DNA from: JAITWN01 sp964384095
GTDB lineage: Bacteria > Pseudomonadota > Gammaproteobacteria > SZUA-140
Assembly: GCA_964384095.1 (NCBI GenBank)
Contig: CAYLKC010000004.1
Location: 1-47,171 of the forward strand
Reading direction: 5' to 3'
DNA: 47,171 bases
Below the pieces are notes generated by a model, which searched no databases, was not told where the DNA came from, and saw only the letters and a list, made by a program, of their open reading frames with translations. Both the position numbers and the translations under genes were made by a program. Positions 16,155-23,786 of this stretch are shown piece by piece. Every line of letters starts with the position of its first letter. Position 1 is the first letter of the stretch.

Positions 16155-16907
16155 CTACACCGACCAGATCAGGCTCGCCATGCGTCCGGTGCTACCGTCG
16201 CGACGGAAGGAATAATAGCGCTCCTGCTGCGTGACCGTGCATTCGCCGCCGCCATGGATCCGCTCGACGCCTGCCGCCCGCAAGCGCCGTTGCGCAAGGC
16301 CGTAGAGGTCGGCGTGCCAGTGCCCCGGCCGCCCCGGACGGAAGCACGCCGCCGCGGCCGGATCGGCCTCGACGAAGGCCTCGCGGACCTCCCCGCCGAC
16401 CTCGAAGGCGTCCTGTCCGATCGCAGGACCGAGCCAGGCCAGCAGCCGCGCCGGTTCGACGTCGAGCGCGTGCAGCGCGGATTCGATGACGCCGCCGGCG
16501 AGTCCGCGCCAGCCGGCATGGACCGCCGCGACGGCACTGCCGCGGTCATCGCAGAGCAGCAACGGCAGGCAGTCGGCGGTCAGCACCGCACAGACCTGCC
16601 CCGACCGCCGCGCGACGATTGCGTCTGCCTCGACGCCCGTTCGCCAGTCATCGGCATCGACGGCGGCGATGCCGTGCACCTGTTCGAGCCAGCAGGGATC
16701 TGCGGGTAACCCGGCCGCGCGGGCGAGGCGCGCCCGGTTTTCCGCGACGGCCGCGGGGTCGTCCCCGACATGGGTGGCGAGGTTCAGGGCGGCATGGGGG
16801 GCACGGCTGACGCCGCCGTACCGCAGCGTCGTCAAAGCACGCACGTTCGCCGGCGCCGGCCAATCCGGCACCAGCCAGCGTATCCCGTTTCCGTCCGATT
16901 CCCGCAT
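16155..16907 (-). CDS. pgeF: PgeF/YfiH-type multicopper-oxidase-like purine nucleoside phosphorylase
   Basis: A 250-residue protein of the YfiH/laccase-domain family. Metal ligands are seen in WLEQVHG (His78), TADCLPLLL (Cys113) and HAGWRGLAGGV (His130), matching E. coli YfiH His71, Cys107 and His124. The family acts as a purine nucleoside phosphorylase or deaminase, and E. coli YfiH edits peptidoglycan precursors that contain the wrong amino acid. It is often found after rluD in other proteobacteria, but here rluD sits 23 kb away beside phoB. Its start is 26 bases after the dgkA stop, so the two probably share an mRNA. Confidence 0.92.
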   Translation of the reverse strand: MRESDGNGIRWLVPDWPAPANVRALTTLRYGGVSRAPHAALNLATHVGDDPAAVAENRARLARAAGLPADPCWLEQVHGIAAVDADDWRTGVEADAIVARRSGQVCAVLTADCLPLLLCDDRGSAVAAVHAGWRGLAGGVIESALHALDVEPARLLAWLGPAIGQDAFEVGGEVREAFVEADPAAAACFRPGRPGHWHADLYGLAQRRLRAAGVERIHGGGECTVTQQERYYSFRRDGSTGRMASLIWSV

Positions 16908-16933
16908 GGCGGGAAATCTAGCAGAGTTTGCCC

Positions 16934-17296
16934 TCAGCCGAACAGCACGAGGCCCCAGACCAGCACAGCGAGCAGCAGGGACAGCAACACTGCGGCCGAG
17001 CCCATGTCCTTGGCACGCGCGGACAGCGGATGGTCACCGTCGCCGATACGATCGATCGCGGCCTCGACCGCAGAATTGAGCAACTCGACGATGAGCACCA
17101 GCAGCAGGCTGCCGATCAGCAGCGCGCGCTCCATGCCGTCGCCGCCGAGCCACCATCCGAGCGGCGCGCCGATCACGAGCAGCAGCAGTTCCTGCCGGAA
17201 CGCGGATTCGTTGCGCCACGCGGCGCGCAGGCCGCTGATCGAATAGCCGGCGGCATGAATAATGCGCCGGATGCCGGTATGGCCGGGTTTTGCCAT
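16934..17296 (-). CDS. dgkA: diacylglycerol kinase
   Basis: A 120-residue inner-membrane enzyme with three helices, close to the 122 residues of E. coli DgkA. The catalytic and lipid-binding signature ELLNSAVEAAID (71-82) and the conserved RAKDMGSAAV (94-103) are intact. It phosphorylates diacylglycerol to phosphatidic acid for recycling into phospholipids. A longer frame starts upstream, but the ATG at 17296 has AGGGGA seven bases ahead and gives the family length. It is divergent from two glycosyltransferase genes and likely heads the leftward operon through pgeF and beyond. Confidence 0.93.
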   Translation of the reverse strand: MAKPGHTGIRRIIHAAGYSISGLRAAWRNESAFRQELLLLVIGAPLGWWLGGDGMERALLIGSLLLVLIVELLNSAVEAAIDRIGDGDHPLSARAKDMGSAAVLLSLLLAVLVWGLVLFG

Positions 17297-17340
17297 CGCA
17301 GTCCCCTGTCTTCGTCGTGCGCGCATATATCGCACGCGCA

Positions 17341-17372
17341 GATGACGATTCGATGACTGTCATGGCGTCATC
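17341..17372. promoter_or_regulatory. nested dyad between dgkA and glycosyltransferase genes
   Basis: GATGACG (17341-17347) pairs with CGTCATC (17366-17372), and within it ATGAC-T-GTCAT (17353-17363) forms a second, inner palindrome. The arrangement, in a 110-bp divergent region, looks like an operator. It also contains CTGTCAT, half of a PhoB box, but the second half does not match. Confidence 0.35.
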
Positions 17373-17392
17373 AAAGCTTAACCGAACCGTTC

Positions 17393-17398
17393 TATTCT
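17393..17398 (+). promoter_or_regulatory. -10-like element next to the start of the first glycosyltransferase
   Basis: TATTCT lies 8 bases before the ATG at 17407, and there is no Shine-Dalgarno sequence. Transcription would start at or next to the start codon, so the mRNA may be leaderless. No good -35 is seen. Confidence 0.35.
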
Positions 17399-17406
17399 GA
17401 CAGTCC

Positions 17407-18615
17407 ATGCGGATACTGATGATCTCCGACGTCTACTTCCCGCGCGTCAACGGCGTCTCGACCTCGATCTCGACCTATCGAGATTCCCTGCTCGAGCTCG
17501 GCCACGAGGTCACGCTGCTCGCGCCCGCCTACCCCGCCGGACACCCGCCGGAACACTGGATATGGCGCATGCCCTCGCGCGGCGTCTGGCGCGACCCGGA
17601 GGACCGGATGATGCACTTCCGGCCGCTGGTCGCGCTCGCCGGTGAATTGCGCACGCGGGATTACGATATCGTGCATATCCAGACGCCGTTCGTCGCCCAT
17701 TACGCCGGACTCAGGCTCGCGCGACTGCTGGGCCTGCCGGCGCTGGCGACCTATCACACCTATTTCGAGGAATATCTCGACTGTTATATCCCGCTGCGAC
17801 CGAGGGCGCTGCTGCGTACGCTGGCGCGCAGCTTCTCGGCCTCCCAGGGCAACGCGGTCAACGCGCTGGTCGCGCCGTCGCGGGCGATGCAGGAGAAGCT
17901 GGCCGGATACGGCGTCACGACTCCCATGCGCGTCATCCCGACCGGGATCGACCTGCGCCAGTTCAGCAGCGGCGACGGCCGCCGCTTCCGCGACCGCATC
18001 GGCATCGATCCGGCGCGACCGATGCTGCTGTTCACCGGACGCGTCGCCTTCGAGAAGAACATCGACTTCCTGCTCGAGGTCACCGCGAGGATCAGGACGC
18101 GGATACCCGACATCCTGCTGGTAATCACCGGAGAAGGCCCGGCCGAACGCCATCTGCGCGCGCTCGCCGCGCGGCTGGGCATCACCGACAACGTCACCTT
18201 CGTCGGCTACCTCGATCGCAAGAGCGGCCTGCTCGACTGCTATGCCGCCGCCGACGTGTTCGTGTTCTCGTCGCGGACCGAGACCCAGGGGCTGGTGTTG
18301 CTCGAGGCGATGGCGATGGGCCTGCCGGTGGTCGCCCATGCGTTGATGGGCACGCGCGACGTCCTGCGCGACGGCATGGGCGCGCTGGTCGCCGCCGACC
18401 GCGACCATGAGGATTTCAGTGCGAAGGTCCTGCACTTGCTCAACAACCGCCGCGCTCGACGCGAGCAGCAGGCGCGCGCCCGCGAATACGCGCAGTCGTG
18501 GTCCAACGAACACTGCGCGCACCGCCTGGCCGAGTACTATGCCGAAACCATCGAACAGCATGACCAGCCGCCGGCGGGAAGGCGCCGCCCGGTGCGCGAG
18601 CACGCAGCCTCATGA
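17407..18615 (+). CDS. GT4 family glycosyltransferase
   Basis: A 402-residue GT-B glycosyltransferase. It opens with a GT4-type N-terminus (MRILMISDVYFPRVNGVSTSI), has LVAPSRAMQEKL and VIPTGIDLRQF at the domain junction, FTGRVAFEKNIDFLLE, and the nucleotide-sugar binding signature SSRTETQGLVLLEAMAMGLP with the E-x7-E pair. Relatives include MgtA/PimB-type mannosyltransferases and SQD2-type enzymes that put sugars on diacylglycerol. The acceptor is not known. Its last four bases overlap the next glycosyltransferase (ATGA). It diverges from dgkA, which recycles diacylglycerol, so a lipid acceptor is an attractive guess. Confidence 0.88.
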   Translation: MRILMISDVYFPRVNGVSTSISTYRDSLLELGHEVTLLAPAYPAGHPPEHWIWRMPSRGVWRDPEDRMMHFRPLVALAGELRTRDYDIVHIQTPFVAHYAGLRLARLLGLPALATYHTYFEEYLDCYIPLRPRALLRTLARSFSASQGNAVNALVAPSRAMQEKLAGYGVTTPMRVIPTGIDLRQFSSGDGRRFRDRIGIDPARPMLLFTGRVAFEKNIDFLLEVTARIRTRIPDILLVITGEGPAERHLRALAARLGITDNVTFVGYLDRKSGLLDCYAAADVFVFSSRTETQGLVLLEAMAMGLPVVAHALMGTRDVLRDGMGALVAADRDHEDFSAKVLHLLNNRRARREQQARAREYAQSWSNEHCAHRLAEYYAETIEQHDQPPAGRRRPVREHAAS

Positions 18616-19778
18616 ATGACATGGTTGCTTCCGCAGGCAAGCGCATGACCATCGCGGTCGCGAGCGAGACCTTTCCGCCAGAGATCAACGGCGTCGCGAT
18701 GTCGATCGCGCGCTTCTGCGCCGGACTGACCGCGCTCGGCCATCGCGTGCAGCTGATCTGTCCGCGCCGCGACGACCGCCGGGCGGAACACCTGCCGGCA
18801 AGCATGGATTGCCTCGCGGTGCGAGGCCTGCCGTTGCCACGCTATCCGGGACTGCGCTTCGGCCTTCCGGCCGGGCGCGCGATCCGCCGCGCGTGGAAAG
18901 AGCAACCGCCGGACATCGTCTATGTCGCGACGCAGGGCCCGATGGGATGGTCGGTCGTCCGCGAAGCGCGGCGCCTGGACATCCCGGTCGTCAGCGGCTA
19001 TCACACCAACTTCGACATCTATTGTCGACATTACGGGCTCGGCGTGCTGGAGACGCTGGTGCTCGGCTGGCTGCGGCACTTCCATCGCCGCACCGACTGC
19101 ACACTGGCGCCGACCGATGAGGTACGCAGCCGGCTCGAGGCGATCGGCGTCGGCGCCGTCCGCGTACTCGGGCGCGGCGTCGATACGGGGCTGTTTTCCC
19201 CCACGCGCCGCGATCCTTCGCTGCGCAAGCGCTGGGGCCTCGGTGAGGACGACCTCGCGGTGATCCATGTCGGCCGACTCGCGCCGGAAAAGAACCTGCC
19301 GCTCGCGATCAACGCCTTCCGCGCGCTGCAGGGCATTCATGACAACGCCCGCTTTGTGCTGGTCGGCGACGGACCGATGGAGGCGGCGCTGCGCCGCGAT
19401 CATCCGGACTTCATCTTCTGCGGCATGCAGACCGGCGAGGCGCTCGCGCGCCATTACGCAAGCGGCGATCTGTTTCTGTTCCCGAGTCTGACCGAGACCT
19501 TCGGCAATGTCCTGCTCGAGGCGATGGCGAGCGGCCTCGCGGTCGTTGCCTTCGACCGCGCCGCGGCGCGCCAGCATATCCGCAGCTATTTCACCGGCAT
19601 CACCGCCGAGCCCGACAACGACGCGGCGTTCCTGCACGCGGCGTTGACGCTGGCCGCCGACCCGGCGCTGCTGCGCACGACGCGGGAGAACGCCCGCCTG
19701 CATGCACTCGGCCACGACTGGGACAGCGCCAGCCGGCGCTTCGAGGGCCTGTTGTGGGAATACGCGCCGGCGTCGTAG
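18612..19778 (+). CDS. GT4 family glycosyltransferase (MgtA/SQD2-like)
   Basis: A 388-residue GT-B enzyme of the same family as its upstream neighbour but clearly diverged. It has TIAVASETFPPEINGVAMSI at the N-terminus, VSGYHTNFDIY, VIHVGRLAPEKNLPL and PSLTETFGNVLLEAMASGLAV with the E-x7-E pair. This group includes SQD2-like and other alpha-glycosyltransferases that glycosylate diacylglycerol or build mannosides. The ATGA overlap with the upstream gene implies coupled translation, and the pair may make a disaccharide head group in two steps. The first Met (18612) is used; a Met at residue 12 is possible. Donor and acceptor cannot be read from the sequence. Confidence 0.88.
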   Translation: MNDMVASAGKRMTIAVASETFPPEINGVAMSIARFCAGLTALGHRVQLICPRRDDRRAEHLPASMDCLAVRGLPLPRYPGLRFGLPAGRAIRRAWKEQPPDIVYVATQGPMGWSVVREARRLDIPVVSGYHTNFDIYCRHYGLGVLETLVLGWLRHFHRRTDCTLAPTDEVRSRLEAIGVGAVRVLGRGVDTGLFSPTRRDPSLRKRWGLGEDDLAVIHVGRLAPEKNLPLAINAFRALQGIHDNARFVLVGDGPMEAALRRDHPDFIFCGMQTGEALARHYASGDLFLFPSLTETFGNVLLEAMASGLAVVAFDRAAARQHIRSYFTGITAEPDNDAAFLHAALTLAADPALLRTTRENARLHALGHDWDSASRRFEGLLWEYAPAS

Positions 19779-19890
19779 ACCGTGCCTCCGATACCGGCGC
19801 CGCCTGAATTCACGAATTCTTCACCAAAGCGTCGCCGTCCGGTCATACCGCGGACCGATAGTCTCTAGCGTGAACCGCGAAGCCCAGACG

Positions 19891-20433
19891 ATGGTCACCG
19901 ACAAGCCAGCGACGCTCGTACACCGGCTGGGCGAGATCGACGTCCGCGTCTGCCGCCATCTGAACCGCACCAGCCGCGTCCGCCTGGTCCGCACGGTGTT
20001 TTCGGCCATCAGCCGCCTCGGCGACGGCATCTTCTGGTACGCGCTGATCGCGCTGATCGTGGTACTCGATCCCGGCCCCGGCTACGGACATGCCGTGCAG
20101 ATGCTGCTGACCGGCGCCACGGGCCTGCTGATCTACAAGCTGTTGAAGTCGCGCACGGTCCGCCCCCGCCCGTTCACCCGCAACGACGACATCGTGATCG
20201 GCACCGCGCCACTCGATCAGTACAGCTTCCCGTCGGGCCATACGCTGCATGCCTTTTCGTTTGGCCTGATCGCCTGCGCCCACTATCCGTGGCTCTATGC
20301 GCCCCTCGGCATCTTCGTCGTACTGGTGGCGCTGTCGCGGATGATCCTCGGCCTGCACTATCCGACCGACGTGCTCGCGGGCGCCGTGCTCGGCACGCTG
20401 CTCGCGACGATCAGCCTGTCGCTGTTCCCCTGA
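19891..20433 (+). CDS. PAP2 family phosphatase
   Basis: A 180-residue membrane phosphatase with the three PAP2 signatures: the Lys-to-Arg-Pro motif (KLLKSRTVRPRP, 84-94), SFPSGHT (112-118) and SRMILGLHYPTD (149-160). It has about four to five helices. It would remove phosphate from phosphatidic acid, lipid pyrophosphates or undecaprenyl pyrophosphate. The start is uncertain: neither the ATG at 19891 nor an in-frame GTG at 19870 has a Shine-Dalgarno sequence, and GATAGT seven bases before the GTG could be a -10 for a leaderless message. It follows the glycosyltransferases and precedes ppx, both in the same direction. If it releases diacylglycerol, it would feed the glycosyltransferases. Confidence 0.88.
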   Translation: MVTDKPATLVHRLGEIDVRVCRHLNRTSRVRLVRTVFSAISRLGDGIFWYALIALIVVLDPGPGYGHAVQMLLTGATGLLIYKLLKSRTVRPRPFTRNDDIVIGTAPLDQYSFPSGHTLHAFSFGLIACAHYPWLYAPLGIFVVLVALSRMILGLHYPTDVLAGAVLGTLLATISLSLFP

Positions 20434-20444
20434 GTCCGCCGCGC

Positions 20445-20474
20445 CTGTCTGGCGCGCGTGCAATTCTATATACT
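20445..20474 (+). promoter_or_regulatory. candidate sigma-70 promoter for ppx
   Basis: CTGTCT (20445-20450) and TATACT (20469-20474) are spaced by 18 bases in the gap after the PAP2 gene. Transcription would start near 20481, about 30 bases before the chosen start of ppx. Confidence 0.4.
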
Positions 20475-20511
20475 CGTGCTTGCGGGCGCCCGCGCCGGAC
20501 GAGACACGACG

Positions 20512-22032
20512 ATGCAGACTGATCCGATCACACAGCCGCAGGAAGCCCCCGAGCAGATCGCCGCGGTCGATCTAGGCTCGAACAGCTTCCATATGATCAT
20601 CGCGCAGATGCACGGCAGCGAGTTCAAGCTGATCGACCGTTTGCGCGAGCAGGTGCGGCTCGCCGAGGGCCTCGACGGCAAGGGCCGTCTCGGCGACGCC
20701 GCCCAGCAGCGCGCGCTCGACTGTCTGTGCCGCTTCGGCCAGCGTCTCGCCGGCCTGCCACCCGAGAACCTGCGCATCGTCGGCACCAACACGTTGCGCA
20801 GCGCGAAGAACGCCGATGAATTCCTCGAGCGCGCGGAGCAGGTACTCGGCCATCCAATCGAGATCATCTCCGGCATTGAGGAGGCGCGCCTGATCTACAG
20901 CGGCGTCGCCCACAGCCTCGCGGCCGACAACGACAGCAACCGCTTCGTCATCGACATCGGCGGCGGCAGCACCGAACTGATCATCGGCCGCGGCTTCCGT
21001 CCGCTGCTGATGGAAAGCCTGCACATGGGCTGCATCACGATGACACGGCGTTTCTTCGGCGATGGGCGCCTGACCCAGGCCGCATTCGACCAGGCCATGC
21101 TTGAGGCCTGGCTCGAGCTCGAGCCGAAGGTCGAGACCTACCGTAAGCGAGGTTGGAACAGCGCGATCGGCGCCTCCGGCACCGCGCTGGCGATCCACCG
21201 GATCCTTGCCGTCAACGGCTGGGGCAAGGACGGCATCACGCCGGCGGCGATGCGCAAACTGATGGAGGCGATGGTCCGCGCCGGCTCGATCGACGCGCTG
21301 AAGCTCGAAGGACTGAATCGCGACCGCGCGCAGATCCTGCCCGGCGGCTTCGCGATCCTGCTGGCGACGCTCGAGGCGCTCGGCATCGAGCGCATGGGCA
21401 TCAGCGACGGCGCGCTGCGCGAGGGGCTGCTCCATGACCTGATCGGCCGTCACCACAGCGGCGACGCGCGCGACACCAGCGTCGATGCGCTCGCCGCGCG
21501 CTATCACGTCGACGAGACGCAGGCGAAGCGCATCGAGCAGACCGTGCTGCAATGCCTGCGCAGTGTCGCCGGCGAATGGAAGCTCGACCCCGAAGAGGAC
21601 GGCCGCTGGCTGCGCTGGGGCGCGCGCCTGCACGAGATCGGCCTCGACATCGCCCACAGCAACTACCAGAAGCACGGCGCCTACATCATCGAGCACGCAG
21701 ACCTCGCCGGCTTCTCGTACCAGGAGCAGCAGTTGCTCGCGCTGCTGGTGCTCGCGCACCGCCGCAAGTTCCCGGCGAAGGAGCTCAAGGACGTCAAGAG
21801 CCTGTGGGGCAAGAAGGCCGAACGCCTGATCCTGCTGCTGCGCCTCGCGATCCTGCTGCACCGCGCCCGCGGCACGACCTCGCTGCCGGATTTCAGACTC
21901 GAGGGCCGCAAGAAATATCTCGCGCTGCACCTCCCGCCCGACTGGCTCGACGCCCACCCGCTGACCCGCGCCGACCTCGGCCGCGAGGCCCAGCACCTCG
22001 CCCAGATCGGCGTCACCCTCGAATTCAGCTGA
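20512..22032 (+). CDS. ppx: exopolyphosphatase (Ppx/GppA family)
   Basis: A 506-residue protein. The N-terminal Ppx/GppA domain of the ASKHA fold has AAVDLGSNSFHMI (phosphate 1), GISGIEEARLIY-like sequence around residue 120, and FVIDIGGGSTELI (phosphate 2). The C-terminal HD-type domain has RLHEIGLDIAHSNYQKHGAYI. Length and layout match E. coli Ppx (513), so I prefer exopolyphosphatase to GppA, though the family also hydrolyses pppGpp. It breaks inorganic polyphosphate to phosphate. The Ppk1 gene is 7 kb away on the other strand. The ATG at 20512 has only a weak site; an upstream GTG at 20458 is in frame but lies before the predicted promoter. Confidence 0.92.
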   Translation: MQTDPITQPQEAPEQIAAVDLGSNSFHMIIAQMHGSEFKLIDRLREQVRLAEGLDGKGRLGDAAQQRALDCLCRFGQRLAGLPPENLRIVGTNTLRSAKNADEFLERAEQVLGHPIEIISGIEEARLIYSGVAHSLAADNDSNRFVIDIGGGSTELIIGRGFRPLLMESLHMGCITMTRRFFGDGRLTQAAFDQAMLEAWLELEPKVETYRKRGWNSAIGASGTALAIHRILAVNGWGKDGITPAAMRKLMEAMVRAGSIDALKLEGLNRDRAQILPGGFAILLATLEALGIERMGISDGALREGLLHDLIGRHHSGDARDTSVDALAARYHVDETQAKRIEQTVLQCLRSVAGEWKLDPEEDGRWLRWGARLHEIGLDIAHSNYQKHGAYIIEHADLAGFSYQEQQLLALLVLAHRRKFPAKELKDVKSLWGKKAERLILLLRLAILLHRARGTTSLPDFRLEGRKKYLALHLPPDWLDAHPLTRADLGREAQHLAQIGVTLEFS

Positions 22033-22040
22033 CCCCTGAA

Positions 22041-22160
22041 TTCCCCCCTTCGCTCGCGACTGAGCCCCGACTTCCCCCCCTTCGCTTGCGAAGGGGGGCC
22101 AGGGGGGATGCGAGCGAAGCGAGTCAGATTCTGCCTGCCCCCCTTCTAAAGAAGGGGGGA
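22041..22160. repeat. hairpin-rich intergenic repeat, copy 1
   Basis: Two strong stems flank a short core. Stem 1 is CCCCCCTTCGC / GCGAAGGGGGG (22075-22085 and 22088-22098); stem 2 is CCCCCCTTCT / AGAAGGGGGG (22138-22147 and 22150-22159). Between them is GGGGGGATGCGAGCGAAGC. A partial extra arm (CCCCCCTTCGC, 22043-22053) precedes it. The same design recurs at 25464-25578 in the same orientation. It is a non-coding palindromic repeat of the REP type, probably also acting as an mRNA end after ppx. Confidence 0.8.
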
Positions 22161-22224
22161 GTGATTGGATGGGTATCAGCAGAAACCTTTTATTTCCGTG
22201 GTTCGACCATATATAAAGAAGACC

Positions 22225-23097
22225 ATGAAAAAACTCGCCTTCATCCAGAGCCAGGACCAGGGACACTGGGTCGGGGACGGTTTCCCGGTCCGCAGCGTCA
22301 TCACCTATCACGAACGCACCGCCGAGCTGTCGCCGTTCCTGCTGCTCGACTACGCCGGACCGATGGAGTTCACGCCGACCGAGCGTCGCCGCGGCGTCGG
22401 CGAGCATCCGCACCGCGGCTTCGAGACCGTGACGATCGTCTACTCGGGTGAGGTCGCGCACCGCGACTCGACCGGCGCCGGCGGCACCATCGGCCCGGGC
22501 GACGTGCAATGGATGACCGCCGGCGCCGGCATCGTCCATGAGGAATTCCACAGCCCGGCGTTCGCGAAGAGCGGCGGGTTGTTCGAGGTCATCCAGCTGT
22601 GGGTCAATCTGCCGGCGAAAGACAAGATGACGCCGCCCGGCTACCAGGGCATCACCACCGATCAGATCCCGCGCGTTGAACTCGCCGACGGCGCCGGCGC
22701 GGTGCGCGTGATCGCCGGCCGCCTTGACGGCGCCGAAGGCCCCGCGCGCACGTTCACGCCGATCGACCTGCGCGACGTGCGCCTGAACGCCGGCGGCCGC
22801 GCCATCTTCGAGGTACCGGAAGGCTACACGACCGCACTGTTCGTGCTGCGCGGCAAGGTCAGACTCGGCAGCGGTGAGGAGATCGGCGAGGCGCATCTGG
22901 CCTGTCTCGAACGCGCCGGCACGCACTTCGATGTCGAGGCGATCGAGGACAGCGTGCTGCTGTTCCTGAACGCCGAACCGATCGACGAACCGGTCGTCGG
23001 CTACGGCCCGTTCGTCATGAACACCCAGGACGAGATACGGCAGGCGATCGCGGACTATCAGAGCGGGCGGATGGGGCATCTGCAGAATCGGGGATAA
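22225..23097 (+). CDS. pirin family protein
   Basis: A 290-residue bicupin of the pirin family. The N-terminal cupin keeps the metal-binding pattern GEHPHRGFETVTIVYSGEVAHRDSTG and the QWMTAGAGIVHEE segment; the C-terminal cupin is present but more diverged. Pirins bind iron and some, such as YhhW, act as quercetinases; others bind regulators. The ATG at 22225 gives the family N-terminus (MKKLAFIQSQDQGHWVGDGFPV). The upstream site AAAGAAG is weak. It is the first gene inside a segment bounded by two copies of the hairpin repeat, together with a cytochrome, a LysR regulator and an azoreductase. Confidence 0.9.
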   Translation: MKKLAFIQSQDQGHWVGDGFPVRSVITYHERTAELSPFLLLDYAGPMEFTPTERRRGVGEHPHRGFETVTIVYSGEVAHRDSTGAGGTIGPGDVQWMTAGAGIVHEEFHSPAFAKSGGLFEVIQLWVNLPAKDKMTPPGYQGITTDQIPRVELADGAGAVRVIAGRLDGAEGPARTFTPIDLRDVRLNAGGRAIFEVPEGYTTALFVLRGKVRLGSGEEIGEAHLACLERAGTHFDVEAIEDSVLLFLNAEPIDEPVVGYGPFVMNTQDEIRQAIADYQSGRMGHLQNRG

Positions 23098-23254
23098 CAG
23101 GCAGCTCGGCATCCAGCTCGATCCCTGACGGCTGCGCCGTTGTGCTCCCTGCCCCTCATGCTGGATTGCAAAATCTGACCCCGGATACATGCTATCGTCA
23201 GGAATGCGGCATCCCGCCCGGCTGCCGCAGTGTCGGTTATGACTGGAGGAGCCA

Positions 23255-23722
23255 ATGAAGCCAATCGTCCTTGCACTGTGCCTGGCGTGCTGTCCGCTGG
23301 CCGTCCTTGCAGACGAGGTTGACGACCGCGAGGTGCTTGCCCTCAGCGAGACACAGCGCGCGCATGTCCTGGGCGAGATGCGCACCCTGCTGGCTGGCGT
23401 CCAGGCGATCATAGCCGCGCTCGCCACCGACGACATGGCCGGTGTCGCTGCGGCCGCCCGAGCCCTCGGCATGGACATGGCGCGCATGTCCGAGCCACAC
23501 CTGCGCGGCGCAGTGCCGCAGGCCTTCATGCAGATGGGTATGGGGCTGCATCAGGACTTCGACCAAATCGCCGCGGATGCGAACACGGCCGCCGATCCTG
23601 CGCTTACCCTGCGCCAGCTCAGCGAGAGCATGAACAAGTGCGTCGCCTGTCACGCCAGCTTCCAAATTCGCACCGATCACGAGGCACGCCCGACCGCGCC
23701 TCGTGGCAATCACCAGCACTGA
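23255..23722 (+). CDS. periplasmic cytochrome c'/c556-like protein
   Basis: A 155-residue exported protein. A signal peptide covers about residues 1-19 (cleavage near VLA-DE). The mature part is almost all helix, as in the four-helix-bundle cytochromes c' and c556. One haem c site, CVACH (129-133), sits near the C-terminus as in that family, and a Met-rich stretch (AFMQMGMGLH, 90-99) lies in the middle. GGAGGAG precedes the ATG. It may carry electrons or bind a gas ligand such as NO. Whether it takes electrons from sulfide oxidation is unknown. It is on its own between the pirin gene and the LysR gene. Confidence 0.85.
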   Translation: MKPIVLALCLACCPLAVLADEVDDREVLALSETQRAHVLGEMRTLLAGVQAIIAALATDDMAGVAAAARALGMDMARMSEPHLRGAVPQAFMQMGMGLHQDFDQIAADANTAADPALTLRQLSESMNKCVACHASFQIRTDHEARPTAPRGNHQH

Positions 23723-23786
23723 TGACGACGATCGTACGGTGTTAGCTACGGCTGCGTGCTAGCAGCCAGTCCTGCACGCAGCATGA

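Noticed and set aside
17357..17374. Full PhoB box before the first glycosyltransferase
   Set aside because: CTGTCAT is perfect but the second repeat matches at only three bases, and the -10 is at the wrong distance. Kept only as part of the dyad.
23166..23186. A GCAAAATCTGACCCC stretch, similar to ends of REP-associated or IS-like remnants
   Set aside because: Only one short copy without an inverted partner or transposase; not enough to call a mobile element.
20572..23529. A 985-codon open frame on the - strand across ppx and the pirin gene
   Set aside because: It is antisense to two clear genes, has skewed Arg/Ala/Asp/Gln composition and passes through the repeat. GC-rich DNA commonly leaves such open frames.
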